DNA of 9,122 nucleotides from Actinobacteria bacterium ATB1 (GTDB lineage: Bacteria; Actinomycetota; Acidimicrobiia; UBA2766): NCBI GenBank assembly GCA_021404985.1, contig QWHP01000195.1:1-9122 (forward strand). Reading direction: 5' to 3'. A model generated the notes under the pieces. It was not told the DNA's origin. It was given only the letters and a program-made list of their open reading frames with translations, and searched no databases. Below, piece by piece: positions 1 to 7,095 of this stretch (position 1 is its first letter; each line of letters begins with the position of its first letter). Both the position numbers and the translations under genes were made by a program.

Positions 1-1
1 C

Positions 2-3000
2 ATCGGCGAAGTCGAGCGCGAGGGTGACTCCGTCGAAGAGACCGGGAACGGATCCGACGGGGCCAGGGCCGATTGGTCGGCGATCTCGTCTCGTCTCTTG
101 ATGCCCCTGCCGTCGAACGCCGAGCAGGACGAGATCGCCAGGAAGCTCGCCGATCACGACGCGATCACCGTGCAAGGCCCCCCTGGTACGGGGAAGTCCC
201 ACACGATCGCGAACCTCACGGCGCACCTCCTCGCCCACGGCCGGCGGGTTCTCGTCACGTCCTACAAGCAGCAGCCGCTCGAGATACTCCGCGAGATGAT
301 CCCCGAGGACATCAGGCCGTTGTGCGTGTCGGTGCTCGGCTCGTCAGCGCACGCGCTCGAACAGCTCGAGAGGTCCGTCCAGTCGATCCACGAGAACGCG
401 GGGTCCCTGGACCGTGCGAAGGCCCGAGCGCGCGTGGTCGAGGTCGACGGGGAGCTGGAGCGTCACATCGACGAAGCGGAGGAGGCGCGGCGCCGTCTCG
501 AAGCGATCGATCGCAGGGAGGGCCTCGTCTACATTCTCGGCGACAGGGATGTGAACCCCTCCGAGCTCGCCCAGTGGGTGGTCGAGAACAAGGAGCGGCA
601 TGGGCACATCCCCGACGTGCTGTCCGACGACGACGAGTGCCCGCTCACGCGCGGTGAGGTCGCCCGCTATTTCGAGCTGTGTGCCGAGCTCGAGCCTGAG
701 GACCGCAAGGAGGGCATCCGTCATCTGCCCGACTGGCGCGCGATTCCGGACGGCCCTGCCCTGTCGCGCAAGATCGAGAACCTGCACAACCTGCACGAGA
801 GGATCTCGGCGGCCCAGGGGCGCCTCACGACGTGGGAGATGGTCGACGCGACGCCGCTGGGAGATCTCCAGGAGCTCGCGCTCGAGGTGAGCCGGACGCG
901 GGAGAACCTCCTCGAGATGGGGGCTGCCTGGCTGGAGGTCATCCGCTTCGAGGTCGCGGGGAACCCCGAGTGGCTCGACCACTGGCTGCGTTTCGTCGCG
1001 TCGATCCGCGACGGTGTGAGGGAGATCGTATCGCTGCGTGCAGGCCTGGCCGGCCACGAGGTGACACTCCCCGAGAGCGACACGCTGCACGCCCACGGGA
1101 ACGCGCTCGAGGAGGCGCTCGAGGAGCTTCGCCGGCGCGTGACCGACGGACGCAAGTTCCGCATGCGAGTGTCGCGGGAGCTACGTGAGCTCCGCGAGCG
1201 ATGTGTCACAGACGGCCACCATCCCGAGAGCATCGAGGACTACGACCTCCTCCTCCTCACACTACGTATCGAGCGGAAGCGGCACGAACTGCGCAACCGT
1301 TGGAACCACGAGATCCTCAGGGTCGGTGGTGTGCAACCGGGGATAAGGGAGGAGTTCCCGGAGCAGGTGATCGGGACCGCCGTGGAGCAGATGGCGGCGG
1401 TCCTCGACTGGGAGCGTGCGATCCGTCCTGAGTTGCAGAGTCGCCTCGGCGCGCTCGGCATGTACATACCGGACCGATGTGCGCCCGAGGATCTCGACAG
1501 TGTCCTCGTCGCGATCGACGCCGTGTTCGCCCGTCGGGAGTACCTCGACGGCATGGGGGAGCTCGAGGAGCTCGCCGAGGACCTCAAGGTCGAGAGCTCC
1601 TACGAGGAATCCTCCCCGCTGTTCGCGGAGCTCACCCAGGCACTGTCCGCCTACGACCCTGCGGCCTGGCAGGAGGCCTACACCGAAGTGGTCCGCCTCG
1701 ACGGCCTGCGTCTCCTCGTGTTCGAGGCGGACGAGCTCGCCCGCCGGATGTCCGGCGTCGCACCCGTCTGGGCGTCTCGTATAGCGTCCGAACGCGGTGA
1801 CGTCTCCGTCTGCGGCGACCCCAGGGATGTCGAGGCGATGTGGCAGTGGCGTCAGGCCGAGACGTGGCTGTCGCATCTGATGGAAGCCGACGATCCCGTT
1901 CAGTTGCAGGCACGCCTCGAGGAGAGCTTGGAAGGCATCGTGACATGTACCCGAGAGCTTGCGTCACTCTCGGCGTGGCTGTACGTCGCAAACAACATGA
2001 CGGACACGAGACGCCGGTCACTTGCCGTGTGGGCCCAGGCTCTGCGCCGCGCACGTGACAGTGAGGGCGCGACCCTCGCCGCTTGGCGGGCCGAGGCCGA
2101 AGCGGCGATGCAGGACTCGGTCGAGGCGATCCCGGCCTGGATCATGCCCCTCTACCGGGTTGTCGAAGTGTTCGATCCCGCGACGGAGCCCTTCGATGTG
2201 GTCATCATCGATGAGTCGAGCCAGTGCGACCTCTTCTCGGTTGCGGCCCTCGCTCTCGCGAAGAAGGCGGTCGTGGTCGGCGACGACATGCAGATGTCCC
2301 CCCAGACCCTCGTGATCGACGAAGCGAACGTCCGTGGCGAGATCCAACGGCTCATCCCCGACGTGCCGAACGCCTCGCTGCTCGAGCCGCAGTCGAGTCT
2401 CTACGAGATCGCGAAGCGCTCCTACTCCGGGTCGGTCATGCTCCGTGAGCACTTCCGGTGTCTGCCGGAGATCGTTTCCTTCTCCAACGACCTGGCATAC
2501 CACGGCAGGATCCTTCCGCTGCGCGAGAAGCATCCCGATCCAGCATGGGAGCCGATCATGACTCGCCATGTGCCTGAGGGCTTCCGATTGACGGGCTCCA
2601 ACCGCAATCCGGAGGAGGCAGCCGAGATCGTCGACCTGATCGCCCGTCTATGTTCGGACCCCGCATACGAGGGCAAGACGATGGGGGTCGTCTCTCTCCT
2701 CGGGGACGAGCAGGCGCACACGATCGAGGAGGCGCTCATCTTCAGACTCGGTGAGGTCGAGATGAACCGGCGCAAGTTGCGCTGTGGAGACCCCTATCAG
2801 TTCCAAGGGGACGAGCGTGACGTCATATTCGTCTCGATGGTCGTGGCGCGAGACGACGACGGGCTGACGAATCGGCCGTTCATCGAGGACCACGACCGCC
2901 AGAGCGTGAATGTCGCCGCGAGCCGGGCCCGGGACCAGATGTGGCTCGTGCACTCGGTCGGCGCCGACCAGCTCCATCCTCACGATGTGAGAGGGCAGCT

Positions 3001-3376
3001 GATCAGGTTCTGTACGGAAGGGGACCACAAGCGGCTATCCGACTTCTCGTCATCGACGCGCATGTCGGAGCTCGACGCGGAGCTCGCGGCCGAGGTCGAG
3101 GCTCGTGGCTACGACGTGGTGGCCCACCACCCCGTCGGGCGTGTGACGATCGATCTCCTCGTTTCGGGTGAGGGGGGGCGCCTCGCCGTCGAGGTCGCCG
3201 GTCCTTCGAATGGAACGGCAGGTTGGGCGGAAGACCGGCACCGCCGCGAGGTGCTCGAGAGGCTCGGTTGGAGGTTCCATCACGTGCGGGGCAGCGAGTT
3301 CCGCATGTACCGTCAGGAGACCCTCCGCAAGCTGTGGGATCGCCTCGATCACTTGGGGATCCAGCCGGTCCACTGA
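2..3376 (+). CDS. SF1 helicase (AAA_11/AAA_12, Upf1/Dna2-like) with C-terminal PD-(D/E)XK/Vsr-like domain; 5' end outside window
   Basis: Probable nucleic-acid helicase fused to a restriction-endonuclease-like domain. The frame is open from the left edge. A TTG at 98 is followed by ATG at 101, but the reading before it (DWSAISSRLLMPLPSN) already looks like this family's lead-in to the ATPase core, so I treat the gene as 5'-partial. Visible motifs: Walker A GPPGTGKS (176-199); Walker B VVIIDESSQ with the Asp-Glu at 2210-2215; GDDMQ (2279-2293); LREHFRC (2441-2461); QFQGDERDVIF (2798-2830); motif VI NVAASRARDQ (2909-2938). Walker A and B are separated by about 670 residues of charged, mostly helical-looking sequence, partly coiled-coil-like (for example around 440-510). 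The last ~105 residues (from 3062) resemble the MTES_1575/Vsr-like nuclease domain: IDLLV (Asp at 3152-3154), LAVEV (Glu at 3191-3193), then EVLERLGWRF. The usual E-C-D-G after the catalytic Glu reads E-V-A-G, so cleavage activity is uncertain. Members of this architecture occur as single large genes, some near defence loci; the role here is unproven. Confidence 0.88.
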   Translation: MGEVEREGDSVEETGNGSDGARADWSAISSRLLMPLPSNAEQDEIARKLADHDAITVQGPPGTGKSHTIANLTAHLLAHGRRVLVTSYKQQPLEILREMIPEDIRPLCVSVLGSSAHALEQLERSVQSIHENAGSLDRAKARARVVEVDGELERHIDEAEEARRRLEAIDRREGLVYILGDRDVNPSELAQWVVENKERHGHIPDVLSDDDECPLTRGEVARYFELCAELEPEDRKEGIRHLPDWRAIPDGPALSRKIENLHNLHERISAAQGRLTTWEMVDATPLGDLQELALEVSRTRENLLEMGAAWLEVIRFEVAGNPEWLDHWLRFVASIRDGVREIVSLRAGLAGHEVTLPESDTLHAHGNALEEALEELRRRVTDGRKFRMRVSRELRELRERCVTDGHHPESIEDYDLLLLTLRIERKRHELRNRWNHEILRVGGVQPGIREEFPEQVIGTAVEQMAAVLDWERAIRPELQSRLGALGMYIPDRCAPEDLDSVLVAIDAVFARREYLDGMGELEELAEDLKVESSYEESSPLFAELTQALSAYDPAAWQEAYTEVVRLDGLRLLVFEADELARRMSGVAPVWASRIASERGDVSVCGDPRDVEAMWQWRQAETWLSHLMEADDPVQLQARLEESLEGIVTCTRELASLSAWLYVANNMTDTRRRSLAVWAQALRRARDSEGATLAAWRAEAEAAMQDSVEAIPAWIMPLYRVVEVFDPATEPFDVVIIDESSQCDLFSVAALALAKKAVVVGDDMQMSPQTLVIDEANVRGEIQRLIPDVPNASLLEPQSSLYEIAKRSYSGSVMLREHFRCLPEIVSFSNDLAYHGRILPLREKHPDPAWEPIMTRHVPEGFRLTGSNRNPEEAAEIVDLIARLCSDPAYEGKTMGVVSLLGDEQAHTIEEALIFRLGEVEMNRRKLRCGDPYQFQGDERDVIFVSMVVARDDDGLTNRPFIEDHDRQSVNVAASRARDQMWLVHSVGADQLHPHDVRGQLIRFCTEGDHKRLSDFSSSTRMSELDAELAAEVEARGYDVVAHHPVGRVTIDLLVSGEGGRLAVEVAGPSNGTAGWAEDRHRREVLERLGWRFHHVRGSEFRMYRQETLRKLWDRLDHLGIQPVH

Positions 3377-3387
3377 GCCGTCCGGAC

Positions 3388-3393
3388 TATTTT
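3388..3393 (+). promoter_or_regulatory. Possible -10 element for the S9 peptidase (near-leaderless)
   Basis: The 26-base gap before the peptidase start contains TATTTT, an AT-rich island in very GC-rich surroundings. Standard spacing would put transcription initiation 2-3 bases before the ATG at 3403. No convincing -35 is visible. A GGGG at 3398-3401 is too close to the ATG to act as a normal ribosome binding site, which fits a leaderless or near-leaderless transcript. Confidence 0.35.
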
Positions 3394-3402
3394 TCCCGGG
3401 GC

Positions 3403-5529
3403 ATGACCGACAACGTCGCACCGGAACGGCGTGCCGACACGGAGTTTCTACGCCAGCTCGCACGCACTCGTCGATTCAGCCTGGGCCGGCCGAGTGCGAT
3501 CCAGGTCGCGTCGGACGGTACCGTCGTGTTCCTGCGATCGGGTTCCCGTGATCCCGAGAACGCGCTCTGGGCACTCGACACCGACTCGGGTGAGGAGCGG
3601 CGCCTCGCTTCGTCCGCCGACCTCGTCGAGGGTGGCGTGTCACTGACGGAGGCGGAGAAGGAACGCCGTGAGCGTCTCAGGCTCCGAACGACGGGGATCA
3701 CTTCCTTCTCACTCGTCGCCGAGGACACTCTGCTGGCCGTGCCCCTCGGTGGGCACCTCTTCGTCCTCGACCTCGACGGCGGCGTTGTCCTGGAGCCGCC
3801 GTTGCCCGAGGAAGCCGTCGATCCACGCCCGGATCCGGCGCTCGAACGGGTTGCCTACATACTCGGCGGAGACCTGTGGGTCTCGGGCATGTCAGGCGGT
3901 GGGCCGCTCTGCTTGGCCGGCTCGGACGATCCGGATGTCGTGTGGGGGCTCGCCGAGTACGTGGCACGTGAGGAGATGGGACGTCTGGAGGGTTTCTGGT
4001 GGGAGGGCGACGGCTCGCGCATCGTGGCCGCCTGCGTGGACACACGGGATGTGGAGAAGTGGTGGCTCAGCGATCTCGCGAACCCGGGGGGAGCCCCGCG
4101 TGCTTGGCCCTATCCGCGTCCGGGCCGCGCGAACGCCGACGTTCGCCTTGCAGTGTTCGGAGCGGACGGGGCCTCTCGAGTGGACGTCGACTGGGACAGG
4201 GAGGCTTTCCCCTACGTGGCCCGGGTGGCATGGCCGGCGGGCGGACCGCTCACGGTTCTCGTGCAGGACCGCGTCCAGCAGCGTGAGCAGGTGCGGACGG
4301 TCGACCCGGACACGGGTAGGACGACTCTGCTGTTCGAGGAGGCCGATCCAGCATGGCTGAACCTGCCGGCAGGTCCGCTCCGCTGGCTGCCCGACGGCAG
4401 CGCTCTCGTATGGGTGTCGGAGGCGTCCGGAAGACCCGTGCTGCAGCTCGTCGATCGATCAGGCGCACGCAGGGACGTGACACAGCCAGAGCTCGGCCTG
4501 CGCCGTGTCCTTGCCGCGGACGCTGATCGCGTTGTCGTCGTTGCGTCACCCGAGCCGACGGAGGAGAGTGTGGCGTCGGTCGACCTCCGGGACGGCTCTG
4601 TGACGTGGATCGAGAGACGGCCGGGAATAGGGTCCTGGGCCGGAGGGGTCGGGATCGATGTCGTGACGTTCACGTCGCTCGATGCCAGTCCGAAGGTCCG
4701 CTGGCGCAAGGATGGCGGCGAGTGGACGGACGTGCACAGCGAGGCCGAGGAACCGCCGTTCGATCCCGACGCCGTGATCGTCTGCCTCGGAGAGCGTGCG
4801 CTGAGGGCGTCCGTGGTGCTTCCCGTTCAGGCAGCGGCGGAGCCCTCTTCCGTTCCGGTTCTCCTCGACGTCTACGCGGGTCCGCATGTGCAGCGCGTGC
4901 TCAAGTCGCGGGATGATCTCGTCCTCGCTCGCTGGTTCGCCGACTATGCGTCCGTGGCGGTGGTCACGATCGATGGTCGCGGCACCCCCGGCCGGGGACG
5001 AGACTGGGAGCGTGCGCTACGTGGCGATTTCTCGGGCGTGACGCTCGAGGACCAAGTCGCAGGGCTCGAGGCCCTGGCGGAGGTCTATCCGCAACTCGAC
5101 CTGACTCGCGTCGTGGTCCGCGGGTGGAGCTTCGGCGGGTACATGGCGGCACTCTGTGTCCTGCGCCGTCCGGACATCTTCAAGGGCGCGATCGCCGGGG
5201 CACCCGTGACCGACTGGCTCGACTACGACACCCACTACACGGAGCGCTATCTGGGCCTGCCCGGAGACGACCCGGACGCCTACAGGAGATCGAGCCTTCT
5301 CGACGACGCTGGGCGGGGTCTGGACCGGCCACTCCTCATCGTGCACGGCACCGCCGACGACAACGTGTTCTTCTCGCACAGCGTGCGCCTGAGCGACGCT
5401 CTACTCCGTGTGGGTGCCGAGCACTCGCTGATACCGCTGGCCGGCATGACCCATATGGCCGACGACGAGGAAGTCACCATCCGTCTCGCCGAGTTGACGG
5501 CACGTTTCATCGAAGACGTGCTCGGTTGA
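3403..5529 (+). CDS. S9 family peptidase, dipeptidyl-peptidase IV type
   Basis: Serine exopeptidase expected to remove N-terminal dipeptides, often Xaa-Pro, from peptides. The frame is open further upstream, but the ATG at 3403 (MTDNVAPERR) is chosen: the earlier part overlaps the helicase gene and is an arginine- and proline-rich shadow. This gives 708 residues, normal for the family. Residues ~1-430 are the beta-propeller region, with the lead-in EAEKERRERLRLR and the motif AEYVAREEMGR, whose Glu190-Glu191 corresponds to the substrate amino-terminus-binding Glu pair of DPP IV. Residues ~440-708 are the alpha/beta hydrolase: YAGPH with Tyr491 (oxyanion hole), DGRGTPGRG, nucleophile Ser576 in GWSFGG, Asp652 in HGTADDNV, and His684 in GMTHM. 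No signal peptide or membrane anchor is visible, so a cytoplasmic location is inferred. It follows the helicase by 26 bases on the same strand, but nothing links the two functions. Confidence 0.93.
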   Translation: MTDNVAPERRADTEFLRQLARTRRFSLGRPSAIQVASDGTVVFLRSGSRDPENALWALDTDSGEERRLASSADLVEGGVSLTEAEKERRERLRLRTTGITSFSLVAEDTLLAVPLGGHLFVLDLDGGVVLEPPLPEEAVDPRPDPALERVAYILGGDLWVSGMSGGGPLCLAGSDDPDVVWGLAEYVAREEMGRLEGFWWEGDGSRIVAACVDTRDVEKWWLSDLANPGGAPRAWPYPRPGRANADVRLAVFGADGASRVDVDWDREAFPYVARVAWPAGGPLTVLVQDRVQQREQVRTVDPDTGRTTLLFEEADPAWLNLPAGPLRWLPDGSALVWVSEASGRPVLQLVDRSGARRDVTQPELGLRRVLAADADRVVVVASPEPTEESVASVDLRDGSVTWIERRPGIGSWAGGVGIDVVTFTSLDASPKVRWRKDGGEWTDVHSEAEEPPFDPDAVIVCLGERALRASVVLPVQAAAEPSSVPVLLDVYAGPHVQRVLKSRDDLVLARWFADYASVAVVTIDGRGTPGRGRDWERALRGDFSGVTLEDQVAGLEALAEVYPQLDLTRVVVRGWSFGGYMAALCVLRRPDIFKGAIAGAPVTDWLDYDTHYTERYLGLPGDDPDAYRRSSLLDDAGRGLDRPLLIVHGTADDNVFFSHSVRLSDALLRVGAEHSLIPLAGMTHMADDEEVTIRLAELTARFIEDVLG

Positions 5530-5568
5530 CGGCCGCAGGTTTGTTGTTGGATTTGCATTCAGCGTGAT

Positions 5569-5664
5569 TCATCGAGTCCTTGTTGTCGAGGTGATCGGCG
5601 CTACGCACACGGTCAACACCAGGGCGAAAGCAGCCACCAAGACCCCAAGCCGCAATTGCCTCAT
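5569..5664 (-). CDS. Hypothetical 31-residue ORF, signal-peptide-like
   Basis: Starts ATG at 5664 and ends TGA at 5569-5571, encoding MRQLRLGVLVAAFALVLTVC followed by 11 more residues. It has two Arg near the N-terminus and then a ~17-residue hydrophobic core, the pattern of a signal peptide or a single membrane span. Its ATG shares one base with the TGA that ends the Fic relic frame (TGATG on the minus strand), an arrangement typical of translationally coupled genes. It could be a tiny membrane peptide, the surviving start of a larger secreted protein, or a chance ORF. No function can be assigned. Confidence 0.25.
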   Translation of the reverse strand: MRQLRLGVLVAAFALVLTVCVAPITSTTRTR

Positions 5665-6000
5665 CAGGTTTCCCAGTCAGCGACTTGCTCTGCGCCACGA
5701 TTCCACCGCGAGGAGAATGCGACAACGGAGTCGGCGCAGGCCGGCGAGGCACTGGTAGTGAACGGATGGATGACCTCGAACTGGTAGTGAGCGATGGCGA
5801 GCTGGATGAGCAGCGGGAGGTCACGCTCGTGGAGGAAGCGCTCGAGGTCGCTCAGCGCTCTCTTCATCTCGTCAGGCGGCGGAGGTACGAACACGGCGTC
5901 CTCGAGCGTGCTGCCGCCGATCCAGACCGGGCTCGATCGCAACTCGCCCGGGCGGCGATGCTGCCCGCGTACTCCACGATTCGGGGGGATGTCCACGAGA
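5664..6000 (-). pseudogene. Fic family protein relic (central segment only, active site destroyed)
   Basis: Fic proteins transfer AMP or related groups from nucleotides to target proteins; this copy cannot. In the minus frame from ~5975 down to 5760 the reading matches the middle of ~370-residue Fic proteins: GVRGQHRRPGELRSSPVWIGG, FVPPPPDEM, LERFLHERDLP, then AHYQFEVIHPF. The catalytic motif HPFx[DE]GNGRxxR should follow, but after HPF the frame reads TTSASPACADSVV and stops at 5664-5666. A shifted frame encodes GLRRLRCRILL at 5710-5742, possibly a decayed version of GNGRxGRxLI. Upstream, no frame shows the family's N-terminal part, including the usual SSQIEGT-type segment. About 72 codons are therefore recognisable, with both ends lost. 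The outer boundaries given are approximate. Homology of the core is clear; the history (deletion, recombination, acquired then decayed) is inferred. Confidence 0.8.
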
Positions 6001-6285
6001 ACGCTCGCGCCGTGTGACGACGGTCGTTGACATGGCCCCCGTCTTCGCGCCAATACTGGAGGCCGAGAATTCGGACGAATCGGACGGTCGTCGGCTCCCG
6101 GGTGCGATGCGGGACACGGCCTCCGGTTTTCCGGCATGAGTCGCAGCGGGGAAACAGGCCGGGGGAATCAGAGGCCTGCCATGGTGAAGTCCGCCGCACG
6201 ACACTCTGCAACCGGGGAAGACTCTGGTTCCTCGCGGCCAGAACGGGCTTGGTCGCGATCCCGCCGTCCATGGAGCCGAGGCACG

Positions 6286-6582
6286 ATGACACAGGAGAGA
6301 GCTCAACTTCTGTCGGGGGCGATCGGAATGGGCGCCGCGGCAGCGGTCGCCCTCACCGGGATCTGGGCCGGGCTGCGCATGTGGGCCAGCGCCCCGGCAG
6401 GGGCGGCGATATGGTTCGTCCTTCTCACAGTCCTGACCACGACCGCATACGTCTCCGCCACGGCCCTCGCCATCAGGCTCCTCGCGCCCATGTCCGCAGG
6501 CGGGCCGGCGAACGGTTCGCACACCGGATCGCCGGGGCGCACTAGCGGGAGTCCAGGACGATCGTCACGGGCCCGTCGTTGA
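6286..6582 (+). CDS. Small hypothetical membrane protein (two predicted TM segments)
   Basis: 98 residues from the ATG at 6286 (MTQERAQLLSG). The frame is open back to 6136, but the earlier part is Arg/Ser-rich and non-coding in style, whereas this ATG follows purine-rich GGAG and GAGG (6272-6281) and marks the start of strongly hydrophobic sequence. Predicted membrane segments lie at residues ~8-30 (GAIGMGAAAAVALTGIWAGL) and ~39-66 (WFVLLTVLTTTAYV and following). A Gly/Ser/Arg-rich tail follows. Third-position GC is high through both segments, supporting real coding. The last 41 bases overlap the 3' end of dtd on the opposite strand, so the tail is read against conserved dtd codons. I do not recognise a family. 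A small integral membrane protein of unknown role is all the sequence supports. Confidence 0.55.
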   Translation: MTQERAQLLSGAIGMGAAAAVALTGIWAGLRMWASAPAGAAIWFVLLTVLTTTAYVSATALAIRLLAPMSAGGPANGSHTGSPGRTSGSPGRSSRARR

Positions 6583-6994
6583 CGAGCTCCACGTCCATGT
6601 GCGCGCCGAACACGCCCTTGCCCACAGGGATCCCCATCTCCACGAGGCGTGTGCAGTAGAGGTCGAAGAGTGGCTCGGCGACCTCGGGTCTGGCCGCGGC
6701 CACGAAGCTCGGCCTCCGGCCCCGGCTCGTATCGGCGCAGAGCGTGAACTGGCTCACCGCGAGGATCGACCCGTCGACGTCACCGATCGCCACGTCGATC
6801 GGTTTGGCGTCGGGGTTGTCCGGGTTCGGGAAGAGGCGGATGCCGGCGGTCCTCTGCGCCATGGCCTCGACCTTCGCCTCGTCGTCTTCGACGGCGATCC
6901 CGACGAGAGCCACGTAGCCTCTGCCGACCGTGGCGACAGGCTGCCCGTCCACAGCCACGGAGGCACGGGAAACCCGCTGTAGGACAACTCGCAT
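6542..6994 (-). CDS. dtd: D-aminoacyl-tRNA deacylase
   Basis: Hydrolyses D-amino acids (for example D-Tyr) and glycine mischarged on tRNA, releasing free tRNA, in the cytoplasm. It is 150 residues, the normal length. It begins MRVVLQRVSRASV, the conserved family start, and carries both signature motifs: SQFTLCAD at residues 81-88 (the substrate-gating SQ-T region) followed by RGRRPSF, and the NDGPVT motif at residues 139-144 with Gly141-Pro142, which gives chiral selection against L-amino acids. It lies divergent from the hydrolase pseudogene (101 bases between starts) and convergent with the small membrane-protein ORF, overlapping it by 41 bases. No internal defects are seen. A -10-like element six bases before the ATG suggests a leaderless mRNA. 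Confidence 0.97.
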   Translation of the reverse strand: MRVVLQRVSRASVAVDGQPVATVGRGYVALVGIAVEDDEAKVEAMAQRTAGIRLFPNPDNPDAKPIDVAIGDVDGSILAVSQFTLCADTSRGRRPSFVAAARPEVAEPLFDLYCTRLVEMGIPVGKGVFGAHMDVELVNDGPVTIVLDSR

Positions 6995-7000
6995 CCCGGC

Positions 7001-7006
7001 ACGTTA
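7001..7006 (-). promoter_or_regulatory. Possible -10 element giving a leaderless dtd mRNA
   Basis: Read on the minus strand, TAACGT lies six bases before the dtd ATG (6994), so transcription would begin at or next to the A of the start codon. There is no purine-rich ribosome binding site in the gap (gccggg). No clear -35 hexamer is visible. A short inverted repeat, CTCCG-ccgag-CGGAG (7009-7023), sits just upstream and could be an operator or coincidence. Confidence 0.4.
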
Positions 7007-7084
7007 GTCTCCGCCGAGCGGAGGCCTTCGTTCGCACGGCTGTCCTCGCCGGCCGGCACTCTCGACCGCATTGGCGACTCACAC

Positions 7085-7089
7085 GGGGA
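7085..7089 (+). promoter_or_regulatory. Ribosome binding site for the hydrolase pseudogene
   Basis: GGGGA ends six bases before the ATG at 7096, a good Shine-Dalgarno position. It fixes this start, which also agrees with the N-terminal extent of the protein family. Confidence 0.55.
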
Positions 7090-7095
7090 AATCGA

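Larger units (their letters stand above)
5530..6285. other. Decayed 756-base stretch without an intact gene
   Basis: No ORF here has family-like content along its full length. It holds a Fic-domain relic (minus, ~5664-6000) and a 31-codon hydrophobic minus ORF (5569-5664), both listed separately. The part from 5976 to 6285 shows no recognisable protein in any frame: the translations are arginine-, serine- and proline-rich, as expected for non-coding GC-rich DNA. A 35-codon plus ORF at 6032-6139 has no recognisable content. The first ~60 bases after the peptidase stop are visibly less GC-rich than the flanks. I see no tRNA, attachment site or terminal inverted repeats. Confidence 0.6.

Noticed and set aside
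3380..3394. Palindrome GTCCGGAC followed by TATTTTT as an intrinsic terminator of the helicase gene
   Set aside because: The palindrome has no loop and cannot form a useful hairpin; the T-rich string is better explained as a -10 element for the peptidase gene.
3223..3402. Extended N-terminus for the S9 peptidase (60 extra residues in frame)
   Set aside because: It lies inside the 3' end of the helicase gene, is Arg/Pro/Gly-rich like a shadow frame, and the family-like N-terminus begins at the ATG at 3403.
2536..4360. Shared 14-base string CCGATCCAGCATGG in the helicase gene and the peptidase gene
   Set aside because: Both copies encode a DPAW tetrapeptide within unrelated conserved genes; one 14-base match in 9 kb of biased sequence is not remarkable.
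6032..6139. 35-codon plus-strand ORF (MAPVFAPILEAENSDESDGR...) whose TGA overlaps an ATG at 6136
   Set aside because: No recognisable family, no clear ribosome binding site, and the following frame is not gene-like until 6286; probably chance.
5872..6522. Long minus-strand ORF of 216 codons through the decayed region
   Set aside because: It is Arg/Gly/Pro-rich with no family-like segment and lies in a different frame from the recognisable Fic core.
6557..6576. Two adjacent 10-base palindromes (GACGATCGTC and ACGGGCCCGT)
   Set aside because: They fall in the codons of the conserved NDGPVTIV motif of dtd and are explained by coding constraint and high GC.
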